Assembly: GCA_039881145.1 (NCBI GenBank)
Contig: JAYKKI010000061.1
Span: 12,436,001 to 12,500,000 of the forward strand
DNA length: 64,000 nt
Direction: 5' to 3'
DNA from: Druceiella hillmani
Lineage: Eukaryota; Arthropoda; Insecta; Lepidoptera; Hepialidae
This document shows positions 24,471-35,640 of this stretch, one piece after another. The first letter of the stretch is position 1. The number at the start of each line of letters is the position of its first letter. The notes beneath the pieces were generated by a model that did no database searches, had not been told where the DNA came from, and worked only from the letters and a program-made list of their open reading frames with translations. Position numbers and translations under genes: made by a program.

Positions 24471-25312
24471 GCCCCCCCCCCCCTCATTCCCTCCAACAGA
24501 AACCCCGGGGTTAGCCCCCGTCCCTCCCGGAATCATTTTATGCAACTATGTGCACAAAATTATCCTTTAGTATGATTATATAGATGGGTGTTTGAAATGA
24601 TCCCGGGGGGCAAATGTGCAAAATGATCCTTTACTAAACGTAAAAGATCATTTTATATGGTCCGGTATAATTTTATAAACTCATGTCTGCTAAATCCCTA
24701 ACGGTCAGTAAAGGATCATTTTGTACACATGGCTGTATGAAATGATCCCGGAGGGGGGGGGGGAGTGTGCAAAACGTAAAGTAAACGTAAAGTATCATTT
24801 TACATGGTCCGGTATCATTTTATAAACTCATGTCTGTTAAATCCCCTACGTTCAGTAAAGGATCATTTTGTACACATGGCTGTATGAAATGATCCCGGAG
24901 GGGGGGAGAGTGTGCAAAACGTAAAGTAAACGTAAAGTATCATTTTACATGGTCCGGTATCATTTTATAAACTCATGTCTGTTAAATCCCCTACGTTCAG
25001 TAAAGGATCATTTTGTACACATGGCTGTATGAAATGATCCCGGAGGGGGGGGAGAGTGTGCAAAACGTAAAGTAAACGTAAAGTATCATTTTACATGGTC
25101 CGGTATCATTTTATAAACTCATGTCTGTTAAATCCCTTACGTTCAGTAAAGGATCATTTTGTACACATGGCTGTATGAAATGATCCCGGAGGGGGGGGGG
25201 AGTGTGCAAAACGTAAAGTAAACGTAAAGTATCATTTTACATGGTCCGGTATCATTTTATAAACTCATGTCTGTTAAATCCCTTACGTTCAGTAGGTGTA
25301 CAAAATGATCCC
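24471..25312. repeat. 146-bp satellite-like array with G-runs, about 5 copies
   Basis: TGGTCCGGTAT recurs at 24658, 24805, 24950, 25096 and 25242. Units are almost identical (AACGTAAAGTAAACGTAAAG, CATTTTATAAACTCATGTCT, ACGTTCAGTAAAGGATCATT, TGTACACATGGCTGTATGAA). Each has an 8-13 base G-run after AATGATCCCGGAG. GGATCATT and AATGATCC within a unit form a stem around TGTACACATGGCTGTATG. A C-rich and CCCCGGGG-containing leader (24472-24540) precedes the array. The high identity implies recent expansion or homogenisation. Confidence 0.95.
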
Positions 25313-26984
25313 AGGGTGTCATTTTGTACCCGTTGATAAATCATGAAATAACGACGTTGATAAATCATGAAAACGTTGATAAATGATAAAAGATGAAAAT
25401 TAATCATTATAACAATTTCAGTAATGTGATTACACAAAGAAACTAAATTAATAAAGTGTCTAATGTTATATACAAATAACTTTCTAATCACCATCAACCG
25501 TAATTAATTTGTGAAACAATAGCGATATTTTGACACAAATAAATTTCTGTCTCGATTTATCGGATTATTTGCAAAATATCGATGTATTATCTAATCCTAA
25601 CTTCACTGACCTTTGATCGATGGACGCAATGCAGATGCACTACGACAGCTATAGTTTATCGCTCCTGTTTCGGAATAAACTAATTAACGATAATAAATCC
25701 TCGCATAAAAATAACAAACAGAATTAATTTGATTAAAATTAATTTCGTGTCTGCAAGATTGCAGATAAAGCGGTTGGAAAAGCGATTAATAACTACTGGA
25801 AAATTCCATTAAGAACTTTCCAGTCCAGTAAGAAATATTTTTAGAAAAATTAAAAACATTTATTATTTTAGATTTCTCAGAGCGACATAAAGCTAAAATG
25901 GATTTATCAACTTCAAGAAGGCTACTTAAAAGATACGCGTATTGGGTATTTGGAATTTAAAATTTCCAAAATGTTTTCTGACTGCAAATAAGTAAAAAAT
26001 GCTTGCTGATAAGCAAGAAGTCAGATATGGCGCAATTGAGGCTAGACACAAATTAAATAATACTGGCTACGGGATTCGCAATTTATCAATGGCTTACGAA
26101 AGTCCATTTTTTTTATTCATGGCACATTAAGAGGAAGGTTGTGGAAAAGATGAAAGGGCTTTCAGCTGCTAGTTTTTTTTTCTTAATCTTCACCTTGTTA
26201 GAGGGTTAATGTGATCAATAAGTTATCGTATTTCGCAGGGAAGATCAAACTACTTCACTGTTGTTAAAAGAATTCAGCTATCTCCTCTCAAGACAGAATT
26301 CCTGGGAATACATAAACCCAGTTATTCGAGTTGAGTACCTATTCTTCTATTATGACATTTCCTATTATAGAGAAAGTGCATCAAATAACAATATTGCTCA
26401 AGAATATTTATTAAAGATTGCTTATATTTTTTGTCTACATACGTACGTATTAATGCCCTGTTAATTGTGGGTAAAACGATTTTGTTTTCTTAACGTATTA
26501 ACACATCTGCTAAGTAACATGGAAATTGTTTGCCTACACGCTCGTCATTTAGCTATAAAACTTAGTCTTGGATCAAATAAGGCAAGCATCACGTTGTTTG
26601 AATTTTGGTATGAAAGCGAACATAAAATAATGATGTGGGGCTCTAAAATCACAATTTAATTCTCAATTAATTCTTAGGCTTAAGCCATTCTTTACATTAT
26701 TCCAAGGATTATTAAATAATAAACTCATAGTTTAAAGTTAATCGATTTTATGTTTTTATCTACTGTTCTTGATACCATAAAGCACCGCACAAATAATAAA
26801 AAGCAAAAAGGAATAGTAAGGAGGCTGCCAAATATCTTAACCGGTTTGGACCATGCAGATAATACTTCTTCTGCATAGGCATAAGCATATAAATATGAAA
26901 ATAAAATTATGGTTGGAGGTGGTGAACACTGGGCATTCAACACATGGCAGTCCCAAAAATCTGACATGAAAACTTTAATACCAT
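25313..26984. other. Stretch without a recognised gene
   Basis: Two consecutive plus frames (26261-26464 and 26465-26659) have no recognisable domain. A TTGATAAATCATGAAA.. doubling occurs at 25334-25385. No element identified. Confidence 0.3.
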
Positions 26985-27516
26985 TATTGTTAGACACAGA
27001 GCAAATAGATCGTCAATGTCAGGCAAATTTCATCCCATTCCGCTCTATGTGGCAGTTACGGAAATGAAAATTGACAGTGAAATGTAAGATAATCCAGTAT
27101 AACAAAAAAAACCTTGATGCTATATGGATGCAAGATATTGTAGGTAACGGAAAACTTTACGCGACGTCATCAAGTCTTGGCCAATTTATTTTCACATATA
27201 TTCACTGAATATTCTGGCGCGAGAAGACATATAATGAAACCTTGTTAAAAATACACAAGGAAACTCCCATCCAACATCAAATAAAATGTAAAGATAACTG
27301 GATTGGTTCACTCCTAGAAGGGAACTCGTCCATATTCCTAAATAGGCTTTGGATTGGAGCCCATAAGTGAATAGGAAACATCCGAAGCGAATTTAGCGAG
27401 GTACTGTGCTGGCAGAATTAATGGCCATTTTTAGAACGTCTTGCAGTAAAACGAAATGTGATGTCCAGGATCGATTAGTATGGGGAAGCATAGTGAATAT
27501 CCTTTGCTCCTTTAAT
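26985..27516 (+). pseudogene. LINE reverse-transcriptase C-terminal relic with frameshifts
   Basis: Successive frames rebuild the distal part of a LINE ORF2 that I recognise by its order of motifs. First comes DTEQIDRQCQANFIPFRSMW, then LYGCK (for the usual LYGCETW, followed by a stop and VTEN). Next are FWREKTYNETLLKIHKETPI, QHQIKCKDNWIG (for 'EQQIKRRKW.WLGH'), LLEGNSSIFLNRLWIGAHK, and finally LAELMAIFRTSCSK followed by DRLVWGSIVNILCS (for 'QDR..W..LV..LCS'). At least three frameshifts and several stops are present. The polymerase core (FADD box) is missing upstream. The motif order and length are those of the family's last ~170 residues; the identification is from memory but the chain of matches is long. 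Confidence 0.8.
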
Positions 27517-28244
27517 GTTAAAGTTATACAAATAGAGTTGATAGGTCAAAATCAAAGTGGTGAGTATTTTCCCTGTCCGATTTTAAAAAAAAAATATCTG
27601 CCATAGAACATTGTAGACAACATAAAATGATAGAAATATAAGTCGTGTAATAAATGTTAAACGTGCCACGCAGAAAAATCAAAACTTTGTGAAATATTAA
27701 GCAAAATAAAAAAATGCACTTGAAATGAATCATTTCGGGAACGTCCTTTAAGTTTAATAAGATGTTATTTAATTTATATTTCTAATGTTTTTTTTTACAA
27801 AAATAAGAACTAACATAATACTCAAACTAGATAGCATTAAGATTTTAAAGTATTTCACTTAATTAAGCTATAAAAAGGTAATTATTTTATAGCATCAAGG
27901 CAATCATATAAATTCTCTAAAGAAAGTTTAACCTGTTTTTTGTTTTATTGAAATATATATCCACTTCGTACGGTGATGATATCAAGTACAATTTCAACGT
28001 CAAGTATATTACATTTAGTACACTGATAAATATATAAATACTAACTTATATGTATCTCTTTCCTGTTTTTCCATCGTTCTCGAAAATGTCGGTGTCGTTA
28101 CCAAAATAATGGTGTTGGCCCCCGAACGACGGTTATGATCAGGATTGTTGATTTTAGAATAAATTATTTCAAGATCACCATAAAAACTAACTTTCATTAA
28201 AAATCTTTTACTGTTTTATATTTTCAGTGTAGTAAATATTAATA
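27517..28244. other. AT-rich stretch 3' of the LINE relic
   Basis: May include the LINE's 3' tail. Otherwise no gene or repeat recognised. Confidence 0.3.
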
Positions 28245-28860
28245 TAATATTAATATAATATTTTGTGATTTGTACTTTGTAATTAATACTAAGTATAGGA
28301 ACTTTCTTAAACGATATAGTCATAAATTGACTCGTAAGTCTTAATAATTAAATAGAGTATCAAAAACTAAACTTATAATCTAATAATATTCTTAAAATAA
28401 TTAGATCTAAATGATAGTATTTTAAAAATTACCCAAAAACAAATAGCAATATCAAAAATAAGAATAAAATTTAATAACAATTTGTACTTTGTAATTAATA
28501 CTAAGGACGAATTTTCTTAAATTAGATAAGCATACATTTACTAAGTCTTAATAATTCAAGTCTGAAAATAAAGAGCATCAAAGACTAAATTTATTAATCT
28601 AATAAACATAATATTCTTAAAACAGGTAAAGGTAGATATCAATTATTTGAAAATTACCCAGAAGCAATTAACAATACCAAAAATAAACAAAAATTAACAT
28701 TTTGGTAATTTATAATTTGTAATCAATACTAATCATTGACTGGATAAGTCTTAACAATTCAAGTCTCAACATAAAGAGTATCAAAGTTAAATTTACAATC
28801 TAATGTACTTCAGTTTCAAAACAGGTAGAGTTGCAATAACAAAAATAATCAATATATAAG
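28245..28860. repeat. Diverged tandem array, unit about 215-225 bp, 3 copies
   Basis: TTTGTACTTTGTAATTAATA recurs at about 28269 and 28482, and as ATTTATAATTTGTAATCAAT at about 28707. Each is followed by AAGTCTTAATAATTCAAGTC, GAGTATCAAAGACTAAATTT, AATCTAATAATATTCTTAAA and AAAATTACCCA..CAATA blocks. Divergence between units is clear, so the array is old. Confidence 0.85.
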
Positions 28861-28890
28861 AATCAATACTTAAAAATCTCACCATTTAGT

Positions 28891-30350
28891 TTATTTTTCG
28901 AATTTATCAATATTTTTTTCGAAACAGTAGTATTCACAGCTCCCTATTTTCTTTATCTGAGCCGCTGGCAAAATTTCTTTTATCTGATCAAATGCTACAT
29001 AAATAACATCTGTCTGCTCAAACCTGAATATTTTTGCATAGTTACGCTGACAATGTAAAAAGGTAATTTTCACGTCACCATCTTCATCAGCTGAGGTATC
29101 TGCAACAACAACCTACCTATACTAGATGTTTTTCTTTTCATTCAGCACATCTATAAGGAACAATGTCTGAGAGGAAATTATGTTTGGATGCAAATCTTTA
29201 TTCTTGTCGTATGATGTACCAACACCATCATCGTTCTCATAGCCATAGTGGAGACTGTTGGAAAGGCTCTACAAATTCTCTTCGTCGGAACTACTGAAGC
29301 TTGCACCGTAGACAGCATCATAAATACTATTTCTATTAACAGAGAGAGGATGTAACAGCTCTTTGTCCATGTCTAGATCAATGATTTCTGGTAATAGAGC
29401 TTGTTCTCTATTTGCCTACAAAAAAACCTCCAATTAACATTTTTCAGCAGTTTAGAACGCCGATATAAAAATACCGAAAAATCTGATGCTTTCCGTTATG
29501 TAATTTTAGTTATACTCGTCATTCCGGGGATAGCGTCTACAGTTTCAGGGACTAGTTGCTTCATATTTGAGATTTCGTTATCCGACATTTTTTAGACTGA
29601 CGGTAGAATTTTCAAATAAAATGAAAAAATCAGTAGCCGTTTTCACGTCCGTTCCTTTCAAAACATATTTGTTTGCGGTTCGTTTCAATACCCCATCTAC
29701 CACATCCATGGGCTCTTTGTTATGCCCTGGCTCGCAAAAGTCTAAATTGCGGTATTTGTTGTGGAAAGTAGTCCATCAGTATTTTAAACCACCGAAGAAT
29801 ATTGGTTTGGTTCTGGTATTATGAGGTAGGGCCATCAGAAAATATATGAAGGATTATGACATTTTCGCTTTTAGTTAAAATCTTTCGGAGTACAGGTTTA
29901 CAGGTTTACAGGTTTACAGGTTTACTTGCGAGGAAATTCAAACTGATTTCCGGTTATCACCGGAATCAATTTGAATTTCCCTACAACTTACCAAACATGC
30001 AATTTTAAGAATCACATCACATCTGAAATCTTTGATTAATTCAGATATAGAATTATACTTCAACAATCCCAATCTGTTCAGTTTCTTTAGCTTGAATTCA
30101 AAATTTTCGTGTCTCGCACCTGCACAAGTCTCCCGGTCTTATATTTTGGGATACACACTCCAAAATGGTTTCTCTCTCAAAAGAGTAGCATAAGGTAATT
30201 TTATTCCAGTCTAAACAACGAATTTAGAATGCAAGTTCTGCACGGTATAAGCAGACATTTTCCTTTTCTCCTTTAAGACAGTCTTTTTTACCTGGGCGCA
30301 TTCTACTAAGGTCATATATTTAGAAAAATTATTGGATTTTCTTAGAAACG
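28891..30350 (-). pseudogene. Decayed copy of a transposon-like multicopy arthropod gene
   Basis: Read on the minus strand, pieces in changing frames follow the order of an arthropod family I recall as a repetitive 'uncharacterized' protein. Near 30200 is LPYATFERE and then a KP.W.VYPK-like segment. Near 30100-30000 is ARHENFEFKLKKLNRLGLL followed by ISELIKDFRCD. Near 29870-29800 is VIILHIFSDGPTS, a stop, then YQNQTN (for 'HIFSDGPTTQYRNK'). Near 29765-29600 is FHNKYRNLDFCEPGHNKEPM, then DVVDGVLKRTANKYVLKGTD and TATDFFILFENS. The C-terminus at 29095-28891 has GDVKITFLHCQRNYAKIFRF, EQTDVIYVAFDQIKEILPA and SCEYYCFEKN, ending at a stop. Function unknown; the Cys-rich first half and 'DGP' segment suggest a transposase-like role, which is inference. 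Multiple stops and frameshifts make it non-functional. A small palindromic insertion lies within it at 29893-29980. Confidence 0.7.
29893..29980. repeat. Short insertion: CAGGTTTA x4 plus an imperfect palindrome
   Basis: CAGGTTTA is repeated four times from 29893 to about 29925, followed by GAAATTCAAACTGATTTCCG and its imperfect reverse complement CGGAATCAATTTGAATTTCC. It interrupts the decayed gene between its HIFSDGP block and its Cys-rich block, so it probably inserted later. Confidence 0.65.
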
Positions 30351-30508
30351 CGTGGAGTGATCAAAAAGGTCAGAGGCTTCTCGTTAGATATATTGCTGGT
30401 AGAAATGATAAGCAATATATGTAACCAATTATACTAAAGTTATAAGGAGGAACATTCAGTTCGTATGTTTGTTTTTCAGAGTTTCATATGAAAGTGGCTT
30501 ATCTGATT

Positions 30509-30800
30509 GACATAAAGCTTTCACACCGTTAACTTATACCATTCGAACATAATAACAGTTTAGCTTGTAGCATTCTGACTTAATAACAGTTTAGATTATA
30601 ACATTCTGTATTAAACCCCATTTAAACTATAGTATTCTGTGATAATAACTGTTTAACTTATAACATTCTGACATTACAGCCGTTTAGCTTATGGTATTCT
30701 GACGTAATAACAGTTTAGATTATAACATTCTGATACAACAACTGTTTAGGTTATAACATTCTAACATAATAACCATGTAGTTTATAGCGCCGACATTAAA
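30509..30800. repeat. 31-bp minisatellite, about 9 diverged copies
   Basis: The phase of ATTCTGAC is exactly 31 bp across 30572, 30603, 30634, 30665, 30696, 30727 and 30758. Consensus is about ATAACATTCTGACATAATAA followed by CAGTTTAGATT. Copies differ by several substitutions but keep length, so the array has aged by point mutation rather than indels. Confidence 0.92.
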
Positions 30801-30819
30801 ATTATATAATACATTTTTA

Positions 30820-30861
30820 GAATGTGATAGTAATGGGGCAATACCCCATACTATCACATTC
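30820..30861. repeat. Inverted repeat flanking the 31-bp array
   Basis: GAATGTGATAGTA (30820-30832) and TACTATCACATTC (30849-30861) are exact reverse complements. ATGGGG/CCCCAT extends the stem after a one-base bulge. Confidence 0.8.
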
Positions 30862-31543
30862 AAACATAACAATAATTTAAGTGAAGAAAATCCATGTATT
30901 CCAGGCGCATTTTTAGTTAAACTTGAAATCATTACAGTATTACAGCATTCAGCTATATTAATATAATATGCAAATATATTGCAGACAACATGAAAATCTG
31001 CGAAGAAGTTGGGAGTATGTTTGCTAATTATGACATTATCTGTTTCGACACGTTTTCTGTGGCTAAATAGAACCATAGAAATATTTTTGAGCTAAAAAAA
31101 GAAATCATTAGAACCACACCAACTAATCTCCAAAAGGGTAATGAACGCGATAATGACTAAGCGTTTTTATATTACAAAATTGGGTTGTACAATTTTGCGA
31201 TAGACTGGTGATTAAAACAATATGCGTACGTGGTCTTTTTTTACCAGGGCAGAGCCGGTTAGTTTATAGTATATAGTGTCGGGTTTTATAATTAATAGCT
31301 GTAGTAGTCAGTTTATAACAGAAAGTGACGCAACAACGTAATCGCGCCGCTTGCGTAATATTTTCTTCTTTTATTTGTTTGTTTGACACTAATTTGTTTT
31401 TAACAACAATTGAACTATAATAGACGAGTAGATAAAATATTTTTATCGTAGCTTCGCCATTATAGTTGCTGTAATGAGGCTTTATCTGCCGAAGGACATG
31501 AGACGTTGCAACTAATAATATTCGATAAAGATATATTTTTAAT

Positions 31544-32310
31544 ATGTTTGCTTACATTTTACAGCATTTTACTCTGCGTCTTAAGATGATATGCAGGCGT
31601 ACTGTGAATAAAATTGCACGCGTTCAAGAGTTAATCATAAACACACACATAATGGTTCTCCGAAATATTGGTGACACAGAGATGACAAGTATGATCGTAT
31701 GTCTAAAATTTTTTTCAAAGTATTATCCTTTATATGAAGCGCTGCATAATTTCAGATGTGTAAATTTAATTGATCGTTCGCGACATTGAAAATAAACAAA
31801 TTTTGTTATTTCCTACAAAATAGTATAAAATGAAATTTAAAAAGTACTTTCTTCGAAGCTTTTCTTCCTTTTTGGATGGTAAAAAGTGGCCTGCTAAATT
31901 TAAACGTCCTCGTTCTATTCAAGATGATGTATGCTCCTCTGCTCAATACCGGTTAGACTAAAGAAATAATCACAAAAATTGACTATTCCTGTTAAATTAT
32001 CACCGAATGAATATACGTGAGCTTACGATATTGTAATTGTAGATGAACCATTACACCACTATACGTCAGAGGATTTTCCATTAAACGCAGCAGCAGTCCT
32101 AAAAATAAGTGGAAGTAAATGAAAGTGCACCAAAAAAAACGAAAGCGATTTGATCAGCAAAAAAATTCATGTCTGCGTTTTTCAGAGATTCTTTGTGATA
32201 CATTGCTAGTAGACTTTGTGAAAAAATACGCTACGCCATCACCGGTGACTATTATGTTTGACTACTGGCATAAATTGAAAGGTACCATTCGGACTCAACT
32301 TCAGATCTGA
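31544..32310 (+). other. Unassigned region with two open frames
   Basis: Plus-strand frames 31544-31789 (81 codons) and 32119-32310 (63 codons, KVHQKKRKRFDQQKN.. then TPSPVTIMFDYWHKLKG) are less AT-driven than most others nearby. The second ends directly before the hairpin at 32311, and both could be pieces of a decayed mobile element. No family recognised; not called as genes. Confidence 0.25.
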
Positions 32311-32366
32311 ACGAAAAGATGGTGTTTTTTCACCATTATGGTGGTGAAAAACCACCATCTTTTCGT
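32311..32366. repeat. About 25-bp inverted repeat
   Basis: ACGAAAAGATGGTG (32311-32324) pairs with CACCATCTTTTCGT (32353-32366). After one mismatch TTTTTCACCA continues the pairing. Possibly the tip of a fold-back element. Confidence 0.8.
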
Positions 32367-33176
32367 ACACCTCCAAATGCCTTTGGGATTATAGCTATAA
32401 ATCTCAACGACTAAGGCTTGGAAGTGCTTCCACATACGCCATATTCACTGGATTGGATTCCAGCGAATACTTTCTCTTATCAAATATGAAGCAAATTTTG
32501 TCAAGGAAGGTTGAGGTCAGATTGAGGTAGTTTTGAGGTCAGACTGAGACAAGCACTTATTTTGCACAGTTGATTAAATTACATTTTATTAAGGCTATTC
32601 AAAAGTAAGAATTCATTAGCCTAAATATATTGATTTTCAAGGTACGTGAAAAATTTTTAAAAAATCTCAAATCTCATCTTGTCTCATTTTTGAACGAATT
32701 TTTCCAAAGAAAGAGTGTGAAAATTCCAAATAGAAAATATTACACCTTCCAATAGCTCATAGATAAAATGATCTAAATAAATTTAGAAAACAAGAATATG
32801 GAAAATATATGAGTAAAATTAACGGGTAGAAATGAAATCGCTGACAAAAAACCGATGTAATATTGTGAAAAAATAAATGAACTAAAGCAAAGAAAGAATG
32901 TTGGGTAAAAGAAAGGGTGACGCGATATAAATGCTAAGTTAAGATGTATAAACGTACAAATTTTGTCTGTTCTTTATGCGTTAAAGCTTGTGTCGTGTTA
33001 CACGAATTCTAAATTTTAAACTTTCTACGCCCAAGAGAGTGCCCTAGAATCTGATAAATAGTGACGATACTGAAGTTATGAATATGTCAGTATAAATGCA
33101 TTATTAAAATACAAACATTTCTCAAAAATAAACAAAATACCGTCATCTATTGGAGAAATATAAAATTAGGTATTTA
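32367..33176. other. AT-rich non-coding stretch
   Basis: No gene recognised. The segment at about 33050-33176 (TGATAAATAGTGACGATACT..) resembles 36410-36440 (CGAATAAATAGTGATGATACTT), a hint of shared ancestry between the two neighbourhoods. Confidence 0.35.
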
Positions 33177-33688
33177 CTGTTCATCGCAAGAAACAGAGGT
33201 CACCTTCAATTAAATAAGTAGTAGTCTATTAAATAATTAAGTTAGAAATAATAGATTTGTGTAATTGGTGAGTGATGAATTTTTATTATAAATATTTATT
33301 TATATATTTAGGTATTTATTTCTTCAAAATCCCATGCTTGACTTATAGCTGTTCATCGCAAGAAACAGAGGTCACCTTCAATTAAATAAGTAGTAATCTT
33401 TTAAATAATTAAGTTAGAAATAATAGATTTGTGTAAGTGGATTGATGAATTTTTATTATAAATATTTATTTATATATTTAGGTATTTATTTCTTCAAAAT
33501 CCCATGCTTGACTTATAGCTGTTCATCGCAAGAAACAGAGGTCACCTTCAATTAAATAAGTAGTAATCTATTAAATAATTAAGTTAGAAATAATAGATTT
33601 GTGTAAGTGGATTGATGAATTTTTATTACAAATATTTATTTATATATTTAGGTATTTATTTCTTCAAAATCCCGTGCTTGACTTATAG
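33177..33688. repeat. 171-bp tandem array, 3 copies, nearly identical
   Basis: CTGTTCATCGCAAGAAACAG starts units at 33177, 33349 and 33519. Units share AGGTCACCTTCAATTAAATA, AATTAAGTTAGAAATAATAG and TTCTTCAAAATCCCATGCTT. Copies 2 and 3 are closest to each other, with a few base differences and a 2-bp size change, so the expansion is recent. Confidence 0.95.
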
Positions 33689-35214
33689 ATATACTCACAG
33701 GATTGGACACGCCGCAGTGACTTGGGAATAAATGGTTAAGAAATATGATAAACAAATAATTAATAATAGATAAATACACGGCAGAATTAACATCTCTCCA
33801 ACTAGCGATCAGTCGTAATCCCCGGCTAACTCCATAGCCCCATTCCAGAAGCTATTAAAGGAACAGAAAAAATATCAAAACTGAACAAGCTTCTAAATCG
33901 ATCGAATGGTATTTGCTCCATGCACTCAGAACATCTTTGTAACTTTTTTGTATATACGTAGATAAAGGTGATGTAATAAACATCCAAGTCTTGAATAATT
34001 TCACTCCAATTTTCTACTTTTATTTAATTACCAAATTGTTTTTATCATTCAAAAGTAGCAGAACAAAGAGAGAATTTGACGATATGGTTAGTCCCGACCT
34101 TCCATCTCGGTTGAGCAGCAGAAGTGAAATTACAACTGTTTTAGGAATTGTGCGTAGTTAAATAATTCTAGAAGCTGAAAGGAGTTCTGTAGATAGTAAA
34201 TATAACAGAGCAGTATATATGTGTTATAATATGAAATATGTTCCGTCATTAATTTATAATCTGTGTAGTTTTAATGACATTAAAATATTTTCTTCGGTTT
34301 ATATACGAGTATGTCGCTCCCGATAATATCTTCGGAGGTAAGGTTAGTTCACTAATCATTATAAAATTAGGCATAAATTTAACGTTAGAACATGAAATAA
34401 TAACCTAAATTTTTTACTTTTCACTAACACACATTGATTCTTCGAGCATTTCAGTAATACAAATTGTTACTTCGAACATTTTCGATTATAATGTAACGTC
34501 AAGTCGCACAGTCCTGACACTTCCATCTTGTCCATCCATTTTCTATGCAATCTTCAATTACATTCACGTGTCATAGAGTAGTGGCATTTTATATAAGTCT
34601 TTTCACTTGGCTACATACGGTTTTTAGCATACCAGTAGCAGTACTATATATATCGCCCTTGTGTGACACCTTGATTGTATATTTTACTTTCTGTTTTACG
34701 CGCAACGCAGAAGACTCTCTTTTGTATGTGGTTAATCGGTGGTCGTAAATTACCAATTTTTGTGGGTGAAGGTTGGTAGCCGACTTTCCATCGATTTAAC
34801 ACAAATGTCAAACGCACCTCTTTTCTATCTCTGTCAGCGCATGTGCATATGTACATTCCATCCTTTTCTCGTTAGCGCATTTCCTTTCGTAATGTTCGGA
34901 TCTACAAAAATCGGCCAGAGTCGCTCCGATTCTTTATAGGATAGATTTTGTAAGACATATGTGTTAAAGTATTAAATACAATATGAAATGTTTTCTCCGA
35001 TTATATCGAAGAAAATATAGGTCGTCTACGTTACGCCTTATGCATGAGCATCGCAGTAACAGTTCTGTAACAGGGACTATATTGCTGAAAGTTTCGTTAT
35101 CACACCATGAATTTTAACGTTATTATTTTTTGAACATCAAATATACAGCATTATATTTAAATTATACATAAAAATTAGTAAAATTGAGCTAATTTATCTA
35201 ATTAAATTATGTTA
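33689..35214. other. Stretch without a recognised gene
   Basis: Open frames on both strands at 34545-34939 (60-70 codons) overlap and have no recognised family. The locally higher complexity there may reflect a dispersed repeat. Confidence 0.3.
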
Positions 35215-35640
35215 ATTATATATATAAACTTCATGACGTAACAACACTTATATGGATGTTTTAGATTTTTAAAAAAGACTAAAGATTTACATAGAGAATG
35301 GGCATTTTATTGACAGAATTGGTGTAATTTGTCAGCGTTTACGTCGTGCCGTTATTTCTTTAAAACTCTTTCCTCTGTGTTCCTTAACAGGACAGGCACC
35401 ATCCAGAAGTTTGGTACGCATAGCGAACAAAATTTGCCTACTTGCAAATATTCGAAAGGAACACAATAAGCAATCGTGAACATTATTTTAAGGAATTTTC
35501 TTATGGTAGGAGTACTCCTAGTAGTTTTTCACACATGAATTTATTAGTCGCCTCGATCGGTACACTTGATCTTGAAACGAACTCTATCCTATAATCTTAA
35601 TATGGGAATTGTGACTAACTTTCCATATTCAGACTTTTGA
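35215..35640 (+). repeat. Copy A of a duplicated segment (partner at 37645-38105), with an exon-like core
   Basis: Diverged but collinear with the partner. Matching blocks include GTCAGCGTTTA(C/T)GT, CTGTTATTTCT, TTCCTCTC..TTCCTTAA, GGCAC(A/C)ATC(A/C)AGAA, GGTAC..AT..(G)AACGA and CTACTTGC(A/G)AA. In this copy TCTGTGTTCCTTAACAG (ending 35390) is an excellent splice acceptor. The following GTIQKFGTHSEQNLPTC resembles the two-cysteine N-terminus of takeout/JHBP proteins, but the frame soon closes. The homology is clear; the coding interpretation is weak. Confidence 0.65.

Larger units (their letters stand above)
30351..31543. other. Stretch with a minisatellite and a hairpin; no gene
   Basis: Apart from the 31-bp array and the hairpin listed separately, a 118-codon minus frame (31076-30720) overlaps the array and has no recognised family. 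It is probably chance. Confidence 0.35.

Noticed and set aside
30720..31076. 118-codon minus-strand open frame
   Set aside because: Its C-terminal third is the 31-bp minisatellite read through; the rest shows no recognised family.
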